Under the pieces are notes generated by a model. It searched no databases. It was given only the letters and a program-made list of their open reading frames with translations, and was not told the DNA's origin. Below are positions 46,826 through 53,829 of a stretch of 64,000 nt of DNA, one piece after another. Source of the stretch: Candidatus Faecicola pullistercoris (lineage in GTDB: Bacteria; Bacillota; Clostridia; Christensenellales; CAG-917); NCBI GenBank assembly GCA_018714105.1, contig DVNW01000008.1, positions 1 to 64,000 of the forward strand. The letters run 5' to 3'. Numbering within the stretch: the stretch's first letter is position 1; each line of letters begins with the position of its first letter. A program made the translations under genes and the position numbers.

Positions 46826-47407
46826 ATGATTAAGAACGCGAAATTTTACATATCGGTCGCGGACAGTTCCAAACTGCCCGCGCTTAATATTCCCGAAATC
46901 GCGGTTGCCGGAAAATCCAACGTGGGCAAGTCTTCGTTTATCAATTTTATTACCAACAACGGCAAACTTGCCAGGACGTCGGGCGAGCCGGGCAGGACAA
47001 GACTTATCAATTATTTTACCGTCAACGGAGGGGAATTCGCGCTTGTGGATTTGCCCGGGTACGGTTATGCAAGAGTCGCAAGGGAAGAAAAAGCCAAATG
47101 GGGCAAAATGATAGAAGGCTATCTGTCGGCAAGCGTAAATCTTAAAAACGTGTTTGTGCTTGTGGACGTGCGGCATACGCCTACCGAAGACGACAAACTG
47201 CTGCTTAATTATCTTAACCATTACAATATTCCTTTTACCGTAATTGCGACAAAAGCCGACAAACTCAGCCGAATGCAGCTTCTTAAAAGACGGCAGGAAA
47301 TAGCTTCGGAAATAGGCGTGGGACGGGAAAACGTATATATCGTATCCTCTTTGAAGAAAACGGGCAAAGAGGAGATTTTTGAACGAATAAGTCAGATTTT
47401 AAGCTGA
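46826..47407 (+). CDS. engB: Ribosome biogenesis GTPase YsxC/EngB
   Basis: A 193-residue TRAFAC GTPase needed for 50S assembly. The motifs AGKSNVGKSSFIN (G1), the G2 threonine, DLPGYGYA (G3) and ATKADK (G4) are all intact. Its start follows the lon stop by 1 bp. It is the last gene of the protein quality control run before a terminator. Confidence 0.94.
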   Translation: MIKNAKFYISVADSSKLPALNIPEIAVAGKSNVGKSSFINFITNNGKLARTSGEPGRTRLINYFTVNGGEFALVDLPGYGYARVAREEKAKWGKMIEGYLSASVNLKNVFVLVDVRHTPTEDDKLLLNYLNHYNIPFTVIATKADKLSRMQLLKRRQEIASEIGVGRENVYIVSSLKKTGKEEIFERISQILS

Positions 47408-47459
47408 ACCATTATAATTTATACACTAATTTATAGTACTATGCGTACATTTACGACAA

Positions 47460-47483
47460 AAACCCGTCGCTTTCGCGGCGGGT
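47460..47483. terminator. Bidirectional terminator between engB and the Cys-containing protein gene
   Basis: AACCCGTCGC-tttc-GCGGCGGGTT (one G-T wobble) with TTTT following on the plus strand and TTTTTG on the minus strand. Confidence 0.8.
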
Positions 47484-47514
47484 TTTCGGGTTATGCCTGC
47501 TTGCCTGATCCGAT

Positions 47515-48168
47515 TCAGTTTCTGCCCATGGGGCAGTTTTCGGGGTATAAAGGCATTTCAAACATGCCGGTGCAGGCTTCCTGCGTGTATTCCTGACAGG
47601 GCGGTATTTCGCAATACCCGTAGGTGGGTACCATCAGCTGTACCGTTGCGGTTACTTTAAGCACTATGGTAAGGCATACCGTTGCCGTGAAAGTAAGGTC
47701 GCTCTGGTATGTAGCCTGAGGTATTATCGCGCTCACGTTGGCGCTTAAACCTACCGGTACGAGACCGCCGTCGGGTACGCACATTATACAGTCGATAGGC
47801 ACGCTTACCGTGCCCGTGGCTTTTCCTTCGGTTTCGTTGCTGTCTACGTAAATGACTTCAACGGGTATTCCTACGGTTGCCTGTACGCGGCTCAGCCCCG
47901 AATTGTCGTTGAGTTTGGTTATAACCGGATTGCTTATCTGGCCCGTGGTCGACGTGGATATACCGCTTACGAACGTAAGGGGTGTGGTGGGCGAGGACGG
48001 CACGGCATCGGTAAGGGTTAAGCTGTAGTTTTCAAGCGAACTCTGATTTAAGCAGGCGTCAAACACTTTATTAACCTCGATACATGCCCTCTCGCACAAT
48101 CCCGACAGCGGATTACCGCATATTAAGCCCGGTCTTTTATCCGGTTTTGGGTTGCAGCTAAAAGACAT
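47515..48168 (-). CDS. Cysteine-containing hypothetical protein, possible spore-surface protein
   Basis: A 217-residue protein without a signal peptide. An N-terminal segment of about 45 residues holds several cysteines (LICGNPLSGLCERACIEVNK). The long middle is beta-rich, with many Thr, Val and Ser. Further cysteine clusters sit near IDCIMCVPDGG and the C terminus (YCEIPPCQEYTQEACTG). It has an ideal AGGAGGTGATTTT-ATG ribosome site and lies alone between terminator and promoter. I recall similar proteins in other spore-forming Clostridia but cannot name the family. A coat or exosporium role is inference from composition. Confidence 0.7.
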   Translation of the reverse strand: MSFSCNPKPDKRPGLICGNPLSGLCERACIEVNKVFDACLNQSSLENYSLTLTDAVPSSPTTPLTFVSGISTSTTGQISNPVITKLNDNSGLSRVQATVGIPVEVIYVDSNETEGKATGTVSVPIDCIMCVPDGGLVPVGLSANVSAIIPQATYQSDLTFTATVCLTIVLKVTATVQLMVPTYGYCEIPPCQEYTQEACTGMFEMPLYPENCPMGRN

Positions 48169-48249
48169 AAAATCACCTCCTGATTAGGGTTGTATACTTA
48201 TTATTATGAAAAGCGCGGGATATTTGTGAATGTTACGCGCGGCAAACGA

Positions 48250-48278
48250 TTGAATATAATTTCTTCGTATGGTATTAT
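48250..48278 (+). promoter_or_regulatory. Promoter of the metallophosphoesterase gene
   Basis: TTGAAT, 17-bp spacer, TATTAT, 21 bp before the ATG. Confidence 0.6.
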
Positions 48279-48298
48279 ATATATCGACAGGAGTTTTT

Positions 48299-49012
48299 AT
48301 GAAAGTATTTGCCATATCCGATTTACATTTATCCTTTTCGTCCGACAAACCGATGGACGTTTTCGGCGACGGCTGGGTAGACCATTGGAGCATAATCAAA
48401 AAGGACTGGGACAGTAAAGTAGGAGATGAGGACGTCGTCCTGATTGCCGGGGACATAAGCTGGGGGATGAATATTGCGGAAGCGGCCGCCGACTTTACGG
48501 AAATAGGCAAAATGCGCGGCAGAAAGGTAATTATAAAGGGCAATCACGATTATTGGTGGAGCAGTTATAAAAAGGTTTGCGAGGCGGTAAAGGATAAAGG
48601 CGTTTATCCTTTGCAGAACAACGCCGTGCGTTTCGACGGGCTTGTCGTGTGCGGCAGCCGCGGCTGGACTCAGCCCTCCGAAAGCTCTTCGGATGAGGAT
48701 AAAGCCATTTACCGGAGAGAGCTTATCAGGCTCGAATTGTCGCTTTCCGAAGCGGCAAAGCTTAAAAAGGCGGGGGATAAACTTATAGGAATGACGCATT
48801 ATCCGCCGTTCAACGCCCGTTTTGAAGACAGCGAAGTAACCGCATTATTTGAAAAATACGGCGCCGATCTGGTTGTTTACGGGCATCTTCACGGCAAAAA
48901 CGTGAGGGTTTTGCCCGTTGTCAACAAGGGCAATATACCTTATTATATTACTTCGTGCGACCAGATAAACAACACGTTGACGGAGCTTGCCGATATCCGA
49001 TATAATATATAA
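48299..49012 (+). CDS. Calcineurin-like metallophosphoesterase
   Basis: A 237-residue cytoplasmic phosphoesterase. All metal motifs are present: FAISDLHLS (D, H), IAGDISWGMN (D), KGNHDYWW (N, H), GMTHYPP (H) and YGHLHGKN (H). The substrate cannot be read from sequence. The start at 48299 has CAGGAG; the track start at 48269 overlaps the promoter. No operon partner. Confidence 0.88.
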   Translation: MKVFAISDLHLSFSSDKPMDVFGDGWVDHWSIIKKDWDSKVGDEDVVLIAGDISWGMNIAEAAADFTEIGKMRGRKVIIKGNHDYWWSSYKKVCEAVKDKGVYPLQNNAVRFDGLVVCGSRGWTQPSESSSDEDKAIYRRELIRLELSLSEAAKLKKAGDKLIGMTHYPPFNARFEDSEVTALFEKYGADLVVYGHLHGKNVRVLPVVNKGNIPYYITSCDQINNTLTELADIRYNI

Positions 49013-49081
49013 TTAACTAAGTACTAATTAAACTTTATATAAAATATATATAATATACTGACTGATAAACCATATTATAAT

Positions 49082-49200
49082 ATGAAGCCGACAAGCAGTG
49101 TATTACAACAGAATTTATGTACAAACCGTTACTTTTCCGCCGTATGGGAAAGGGGGCGCAAAGCTCTTCGGGAGGATAAAATATCCGCCCGATTTTTTAT
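49082..49200 (+). ncRNA. Candidate small structured RNA with intrinsic terminator
   Basis: A TATAAT box at 49076-49081 (no good -35) precedes about 85 nt. These contain ACAAACC (49121), a CTTTTCC-gccgtat-GGGAAAG hairpin, then GGGGCGCAAAGC, and a terminator hairpin CGGGAGGATA-aaa-TATCCGCCCG (one mismatch) followed by ATTTTTTATTT. AAACC, a hairpin and GCAAAGC in that order recall half of a cyclic-di-GMP-I riboswitch, but the second half (GGTAGC...GGTTACC type) is missing. If -10 is correct the RNA begins near 49088. Confidence 0.3.
49169..49198 (+). terminator. Terminator within the mraZ upstream region
   Basis: CGGGAGGATA-aaa-TATCCGCCCG with one A-G mismatch, followed by ATTTTTT. Confidence 0.6.
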
Positions 49201-49472
49201 TTCGGCCGATAAAAAAACAGTGCTTTTCGACACTGAAAGAAAGACAAAATCATTAACTTTCAAGATAGTTAAAAAAACCCGAAAAACAGTAAAACGTGCA
49301 TAGATTTAAAAGCCTTTAAAATAGTTGTATTTACAATTTATTTTTTGAAATCAAGTTAAAATTTTTGTTTTTAAAAAAGTTTAAATTGCAACAAAATTCT
49401 TTATACCGAAAAATAACATTTTAAAAGATCTTTGCATATTATGGTGTAAATTTTGAAAAAAGCAGGGACTGA

Positions 49473-49482
49473 CAACCACTTT
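49473..49482 (-). promoter_or_regulatory. Distal inverted MraZ-box-like element
   Basis: CAACCACTTT, the exact reverse complement of the proximal AAAGTGGTTG box, 115 bp further upstream. Confidence 0.4.
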
Positions 49483-49596
49483 CAACCCTTGTTATTTTTT
49501 TCAAAAAAGCGTTATAAACTTAACAAATAAAAGGTTAATTTAACATTTTATGCAAACATACAAAAATTTATTAAAAAATTTTTTAAAAATTATTAA

Positions 49597-49616
49597 AAAG
49601 TGGTTGCAAGTGGTTA
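49597..49616 (+). promoter_or_regulatory. Tandem MraZ-box-like repeats over the mraZ -35 region
   Basis: AAAGTGGTTG and CAAGTGGTTA lie head to tail with 10-bp periodicity, overlapping the -35 box. Known MraZ operators are short GTGG/TGGG-containing repeats spaced about 10 bp, so autoregulation of the dcw cluster is likely. Confidence 0.65.
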
Positions 49617-49632
49617 AAGAATATGGTATCAT
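49604..49632 (+). promoter_or_regulatory. Promoter of mraZ
   Basis: TTGCAA, 17-bp spacer, TATCAT, 31 bp before the ATG. Confidence 0.7.
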
Positions 49633-49663
49633 ATAACTAAGTTTAAAAAGGAGGTTGTCCGCT

Positions 49664-50101
49664 ATGGATTTTATCGGTACTTTCTATCACCAGCTCGATG
49701 ATAAAAACCGTATCAGAATTCCCGCTAAATTCAGAAGCGAAATGGCTGACGGTTACGTAATAACCCGTGGCAACGGCGGATGCCTCGACGTTTATCCCAC
49801 GGCCAAATTCGAACAGCTTAAACAGAAGTTCAAAACCGTGCCTCAAAGTAATCTGGTTGCTCAGGCCGTAGTCAAAAAAATTACCAGCAGCGTACAGATT
49901 CCCGAAGAGGACAAACAGGGCAGGTTCGTTTTGAGAAACGACCTCAGAGCTCTTGCCGGCATCAATAAGAACGTTGTGTTCATCGGAGTGCTGGACAGGG
50001 TGGAAATCTGGGACGAGGATAAATGGAACAGCTTTATGTCGGACGAAACCAATCAGAGCTTTGACGAGGCTTATCAGTCTTTGGAACAGTTCGGTATTTA
50101 A
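49664..50101 (+). CDS. mraZ: Transcriptional regulator MraZ
   Basis: A 145-residue AbrB-like DNA-binding protein at the head of the division cluster. Two MraZ repeats are visible: IGTFYHQLDDKNRIRIPAKFR (about 3-23) and a second from residue about 75 (SSVQIPEEDKQGRFVLRNDLR). AAGGAGG precedes the ATG at 49664; the track start at 49655 lies next to the ribosome site. It probably represses its own promoter through the tandem repeats above. Confidence 0.94.
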   Translation: MDFIGTFYHQLDDKNRIRIPAKFRSEMADGYVITRGNGGCLDVYPTAKFEQLKQKFKTVPQSNLVAQAVVKKITSSVQIPEEDKQGRFVLRNDLRALAGINKNVVFIGVLDRVEIWDEDKWNSFMSDETNQSFDEAYQSLEQFGI

Positions 50102-50140
50102 TTTCGGCGCCCGGGCGCATACGGTAAGCAGTCGTTATTT

Positions 50141-51076
50141 ATGAAAACATTCAATCACATCCCCGTAATGCTTAACGAGTGCATCCGAGGGCTGGACATC
50201 AAACCCGACGGTATTTACGTAGATTGCACGCTGGGTGGCGGGGGACACAGCAAGGAAATAGCAAGCAGGCTCACGACGGGCAGGCTGATAGCCATAGACA
50301 AGGACGAGGACGCCATTATGGCGGCCGCCGAAAGACTTTACGGGTATAAAGAACGCATAACCATCGTTCACGACGACTTTAAGAATTTCAGACACATTCT
50401 CGACGGGCTCAAAATAGACAAAGTCGACGGAATACTCGCCGACCTGGGCGTAAGCTCATATCAGATAGACAACGAGGAACGCGGTTTCTCTTATATCAAG
50501 GACGCGCCTTTGGATATGAGGATGGACCGCAGTCAGTATCTGTCGGCGTTCAACGTGGTAAACGAATACACCGTTAACGAGCTTACCAAAATAATAGCCG
50601 CTTACGGCGAAGAGCGTTACGCCAGAAAAATCGCCGAAAACATAGTGCAATACCGCGAGAACAGATCTATACGCACGACGGGGCAGCTTGCGGAGATAGT
50701 GGAAAAAAGCATACCCGCGAAGTTCAGATGGAAATACGGTAACCCGTGCAAACGAACTTTTCAGGCAATCCGCATCGAGGTGAACGGCGAACTCGAATAT
50801 CTCGACGCCGCGATAACCGATATGGTAAACAGCCTCAAATCCGGCGGAAGGATGTGCGTGATTACCTTCCACAGTCTGGAAGACAGAATAGTCAAACAGC
50901 GGTTTAAGGAATTCTTTACCGACTGCGTATGCGATAAGAGTCTGCCGCAATGCGTGTGCGGTAAGAAACGCGAAATAAAGATACTTACACCCAAACCCGT
51001 AACCGCGGGCGAAGAGGAACTGGGCAACAACTCCCGCGCGGAGTGCGCCAAGCTGAGAATAATCGAAAAAATCTGA
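50141..51076 (+). CDS. rsmH: 16S rRNA (cytosine-1402-N4)-methyltransferase RsmH
   Basis: A 311-residue SAM-dependent methyltransferase. HIPVMLNECI at the N terminus, VDCTLGGGGHS (SAM loop), GILADLGVSSYQID, the R-G-FSY...PLDMRMD block and the C-terminal ITFHSLEDRIVKQRF are present. It lies second in the cluster as usual; the ribosome site is weak, so coupling to mraZ is possible. Confidence 0.95.
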   Translation: MKTFNHIPVMLNECIRGLDIKPDGIYVDCTLGGGGHSKEIASRLTTGRLIAIDKDEDAIMAAAERLYGYKERITIVHDDFKNFRHILDGLKIDKVDGILADLGVSSYQIDNEERGFSYIKDAPLDMRMDRSQYLSAFNVVNEYTVNELTKIIAAYGEERYARKIAENIVQYRENRSIRTTGQLAEIVEKSIPAKFRWKYGNPCKRTFQAIRIEVNGELEYLDAAITDMVNSLKSGGRMCVITFHSLEDRIVKQRFKEFFTDCVCDKSLPQCVCGKKREIKILTPKPVTAGEEELGNNSRAECAKLRIIEKI

Positions 51077-51107
51077 TTTAAATATATTAAAAGCGAGGAT
51101 GTTTAAA

Positions 51108-51698
51108 ATGATAGGAACTGCCGAAAGAAACAGTGTAAGAGAAGAACAGAATTACAACGGTTACAGCTCTACTTATTCGGGAAGGGCGCCCGTGGCCGAA
51201 AGAAGTTATTATTATAACAACAGCAGATACGAGGCTCCCGCGGCAGAAACTCCTACCGACGAGTACAGGGATTATCTCTGGGGCAAGCTCAACAGCACGG
51301 CGGGTACCGTTCCCGCTTATCAGAGGCAGACGCGCGCGTCGGCCCAGACGTCTTCGGAAGCCTATTCGAGAAGCGCTATCAGGCCCGTTTTCCAGCCCGT
51401 TGATTACAGCTCGCTGAAACCCGCGTCCAGAAGGAAAACTTCTAAAAAGCTCAGCACGCAGGGCAAAATAATTCTGGCGGTTTATCTGGTGGTGGTACTC
51501 GTAATAGTAAGCCTTGTGATAATTAACGCCGAAATGATTAACGGAAGCACCGACACTTATACCAAGGTTGAAGCCGTCAGCCCCTTCGAGGCAAATGAAA
51601 ACGGCCTCCGTTATATCGAAAGTCCATCTTCGCAGACTATCGAGACCAACGCTTTCGACAATTTCTGTGACGGAATCAACAGATTGTTGGGCGAATAA
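51108..51698 (+). CDS. FtsL-like single-span membrane protein
   Basis: A 196-residue protein in the ftsL position, between rsmH and ftsI. A long tyrosine/serine/alanine-rich cytoplasmic part (1-120) ends in a basic stretch (RRKTSKKLSTQG), followed by one membrane span (IILAVYLVVVLVIVSLVII) and a short outside segment of about 50 residues. FtsL is normally shorter, about 100 residues, with an outside leucine-zipper coiled coil that I do not see here. The assignment rests on position and topology. I use the ATG at 51108, nine bases after GAGG; the track start at 51099 touches it. Confidence 0.6.
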   Translation: MIGTAERNSVREEQNYNGYSSTYSGRAPVAERSYYYNNSRYEAPAAETPTDEYRDYLWGKLNSTAGTVPAYQRQTRASAQTSSEAYSRSAIRPVFQPVDYSSLKPASRRKTSKKLSTQGKIILAVYLVVVLVIVSLVIINAEMINGSTDTYTKVEAVSPFEANENGLRYIESPSSQTIETNAFDNFCDGINRLLGE

Positions 51699-51732
51699 CA
51701 TCAGCATAGTAGTAAAAATCCCATAAAAAAGT

Positions 51733-51765
51733 AAAGCAGAGTTTGCGCTCTGCTTTTCTTTTTGC
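51733..51765 (+). terminator. Terminator inside the division cluster
   Basis: AAAGCAGAG-tttgcg-CTCTGCTTT followed by TCTTTTT, between the FtsL-like gene and ftsI. Confidence 0.8.
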
Positions 51766-51842
51766 CTTTGCCGCGGCAAGGGCTTTTTTTGTTTTCCGTC
51801 ATAATCGGCGGGGGACGGCCATATATTTTTGTGAGGTGGAAA

Positions 51843-53738
51843 ATGAAAGTTTCTTTTCCCGCAAAGCGGATAAAATTCGTCGCTATCGTCTGCGTTATGA
51901 TGTTTGCCGTAGTTGCCGGCAAGCTTTTTTACGTGCAGATAATAAACGGCGTGAATTTGCAGGCGAAAGCCCTTTCGCAGTGGAACAGGGACTTGCCCGT
52001 AACCGCTAAACGCGGAGGCATTTACGATACGCAGGGCATATTACTTGCGGGCGCGACTACAAGGTATTCGGTATACGTCAGGCCCAACGCGCTTACCGAC
52101 GCCGCCAAAGCGGCTTCGCTGCTTTCGGCCCGTCTCGGCCTCGATTACGGAAAACTGCTGGAAAAAATAAGCCGGAAAGGCGTATCCGAAATAACGGTGG
52201 CAAAAAAAGTCGAAAAGGAAGTCATGCTGGAAATACAAAAGGAAAATCTTGACGGAATCTATTTTACCAGAGATACGCAAAGGTATTATCCGTACGGCGA
52301 TTTCATGACTCAGCTTCTGGGATTTACCAATATCGACGGAGAAGGACAGAGCGGCCTGGAACGCTATTACGAAAATTATCTGAAAGGGGTAAACGGTTAC
52401 ATACTTACCGAAAGCGACCTGGTAGGAAAGGAGCTTGAAAACGGACAGACCGCCTTCATGCCCGCCATAGACGGGTTCGATCTCAATACCACTCTGGATT
52501 TTCACGTACAGGCAATAGTCGAAAACGTCGTCGACAAAGCAATGGCCGCAACAAACGCCAAACGCATATCGTGCCTTGTCATGAATCCCGAAAACGGAGA
52601 GGTGCTCGCGCTGGCCGAGAGTCCGTCGTTCGATCTTAACAATCTTCCGCGCGACGACGTGGCCAAACTGCTGACTTACTCTAAAAACAATATGGTATCT
52701 TCGGTTTACGAGCCGGGCAGTACTTTCAAAATACTTACTTCGGCAATAGCGCTTGAAGAAAACGCGTTCAGGGAAGACCACAGCTTTTTCTGCCCCGGAT
52801 ACAGAACGGTGGACGGACAGAGAATAAGGTGCTGGCGTTCGGTGGGACACGGCAGTCAGGATTTTGCCGAGGGCGTATGCAACAGCTGTAACTGCGTGTT
52901 CATGGACTGCGCTCTGGCAATAGGCAAGGAGACCTTTTACGATTATCTTGAAGACTTCGGGCTTATGGCAAAGACCGGAGTCGACGTGAGCGGAGAAACG
53001 TCGGGACTGTTTTTACGAGAGGAAGCCGTAAAAAACGTGGACCTTGCCCGTATAGGTTTCGGGCAGGCGGTAGCGGTAACTCCCATAGGGCTGGCGTCGG
53101 CGGTGGCAACGGCCGTTAACGGAGGCAACAAAATCACTCCGCATATTCTTAAAAGCATAACGGATTTTAACGGAAATACCGTATACGAATATAAAATCAG
53201 TACGGAAAAAAGCAAAATATCGGCCGAAACCAGCGAAAAATTGCGCGATTTACTGCAAAACGTGGTTGAAATCGGCAGCGGTAAAGCCGCTTATCAGGCC
53301 GGATACAGCATAGGCGGCAAGACCGGCACCGCGCAGAAATACGTGAACGGCGCAATAGCGCAGGGAAAATACGTTTCCTCGTTCGTGGGTTATACGTTTA
53401 CCGAAGGCGTTAAAGCCATGGTTGTTTTTATAGTTGACGAGCCCGTAGGTCCGTATTACGGCAGCATAGTAGCGGCGCCTTACGTGGGCGAGATTTTCAA
53501 AGGAATCTTCGATTATAAAAACGTCGCTCCCGTCTACACCCAAAAGGACAAAGAGATTATAGGAGAGCCTTTCGCCATGCCCGACCTCAGAGGCCTTAGC
53601 GTGAACGAGGCCAGAAACATGCTTTACTCTCTTGGCCTGTATTACGAAATCGACGGAGAGGGCGACTACGTATCCGCACAGTTGCCCGCCCCCGGGGCGA
53701 CGGTAGACAAGACGGTAAGCGTGCTTATTTCGGTCTGA
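51843..53738 (+). CDS. Peptidoglycan D,D-transpeptidase, FtsI/SpoVD family (class B PBP)
   Basis: A 631-residue class B penicillin-binding protein. An N-terminal membrane anchor (IKFVAIVCVMMFAVVAGKLFYVQI) is followed by the PBP dimer domain and the transpeptidase with SxxK (GSTFKI), SxN (NSCNC) and KTG (GGKTGTAQKY). A C-terminal PASTA domain (FAMPDLRGLSVNEARNML) resembles SpoVD and PBP2B. It is the only such PBP here, so it may serve both division and the spore cortex. The ATG at 51843 follows GAGGTGG; the track start at 51762 is upstream of it. Confidence 0.92.
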   Translation: MKVSFPAKRIKFVAIVCVMMFAVVAGKLFYVQIINGVNLQAKALSQWNRDLPVTAKRGGIYDTQGILLAGATTRYSVYVRPNALTDAAKAASLLSARLGLDYGKLLEKISRKGVSEITVAKKVEKEVMLEIQKENLDGIYFTRDTQRYYPYGDFMTQLLGFTNIDGEGQSGLERYYENYLKGVNGYILTESDLVGKELENGQTAFMPAIDGFDLNTTLDFHVQAIVENVVDKAMAATNAKRISCLVMNPENGEVLALAESPSFDLNNLPRDDVAKLLTYSKNNMVSSVYEPGSTFKILTSAIALEENAFREDHSFFCPGYRTVDGQRIRCWRSVGHGSQDFAEGVCNSCNCVFMDCALAIGKETFYDYLEDFGLMAKTGVDVSGETSGLFLREEAVKNVDLARIGFGQAVAVTPIGLASAVATAVNGGNKITPHILKSITDFNGNTVYEYKISTEKSKISAETSEKLRDLLQNVVEIGSGKAAYQAGYSIGGKTGTAQKYVNGAIAQGKYVSSFVGYTFTEGVKAMVVFIVDEPVGPYYGSIVAAPYVGEIFKGIFDYKNVAPVYTQKDKEIIGEPFAMPDLRGLSVNEARNMLYSLGLYYEIDGEGDYVSAQLPAPGATVDKTVSVLISV

Positions 53739-53774
53739 AATAAATGTATAAAAAAGTCTAATTTTACCTTTCCG

Positions 53775-53803
53775 TTGACACTATTATTCTTTTAGAATAA
53801 TAT
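53775..53803 (+). promoter_or_regulatory. Promoter of the murE-mraY-murD-ftsW-murA run, with palindrome
   Basis: TTGACA, 17-bp spacer, TAATAT. A perfect 9-bp inverted repeat TATTATTCT-ttt-AGAATAATA (53782-53802) covers the spacer and -10 box and could be an operator. Confidence 0.7.
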
Positions 53804-53829
53804 CAAATCATCAAACACGGAGGCGGCTT

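Larger units (their letters stand above)
49013..49663. other. Long intergenic region upstream of mraZ
   Basis: About 650 bp with no convincing gene. Very AT-rich except for a GC-richer patch at 49135-49191 that can fold (see candidate ncRNA). A CAGTG-cttttcga-CACTG hairpin lies near 49220. One inverted and two tandem MraZ-box-like elements precede the promoter. The 73-codon ORF at 49082 has no ribosome site. Confidence 0.6.

Noticed and set aside
49115-49200. True cyclic-di-GMP-I riboswitch
   Set aside because: Only the first conserved half is visible. The receptor half is absent and no downstream gene is controlled, so it is kept only as an ncRNA candidate.
49082-49303. 73-codon plus-strand ORF upstream of mraZ
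   Set aside because: No ribosome site, begins directly at a -10-like TATAAT, and runs through a terminator hairpin; more likely non-coding.
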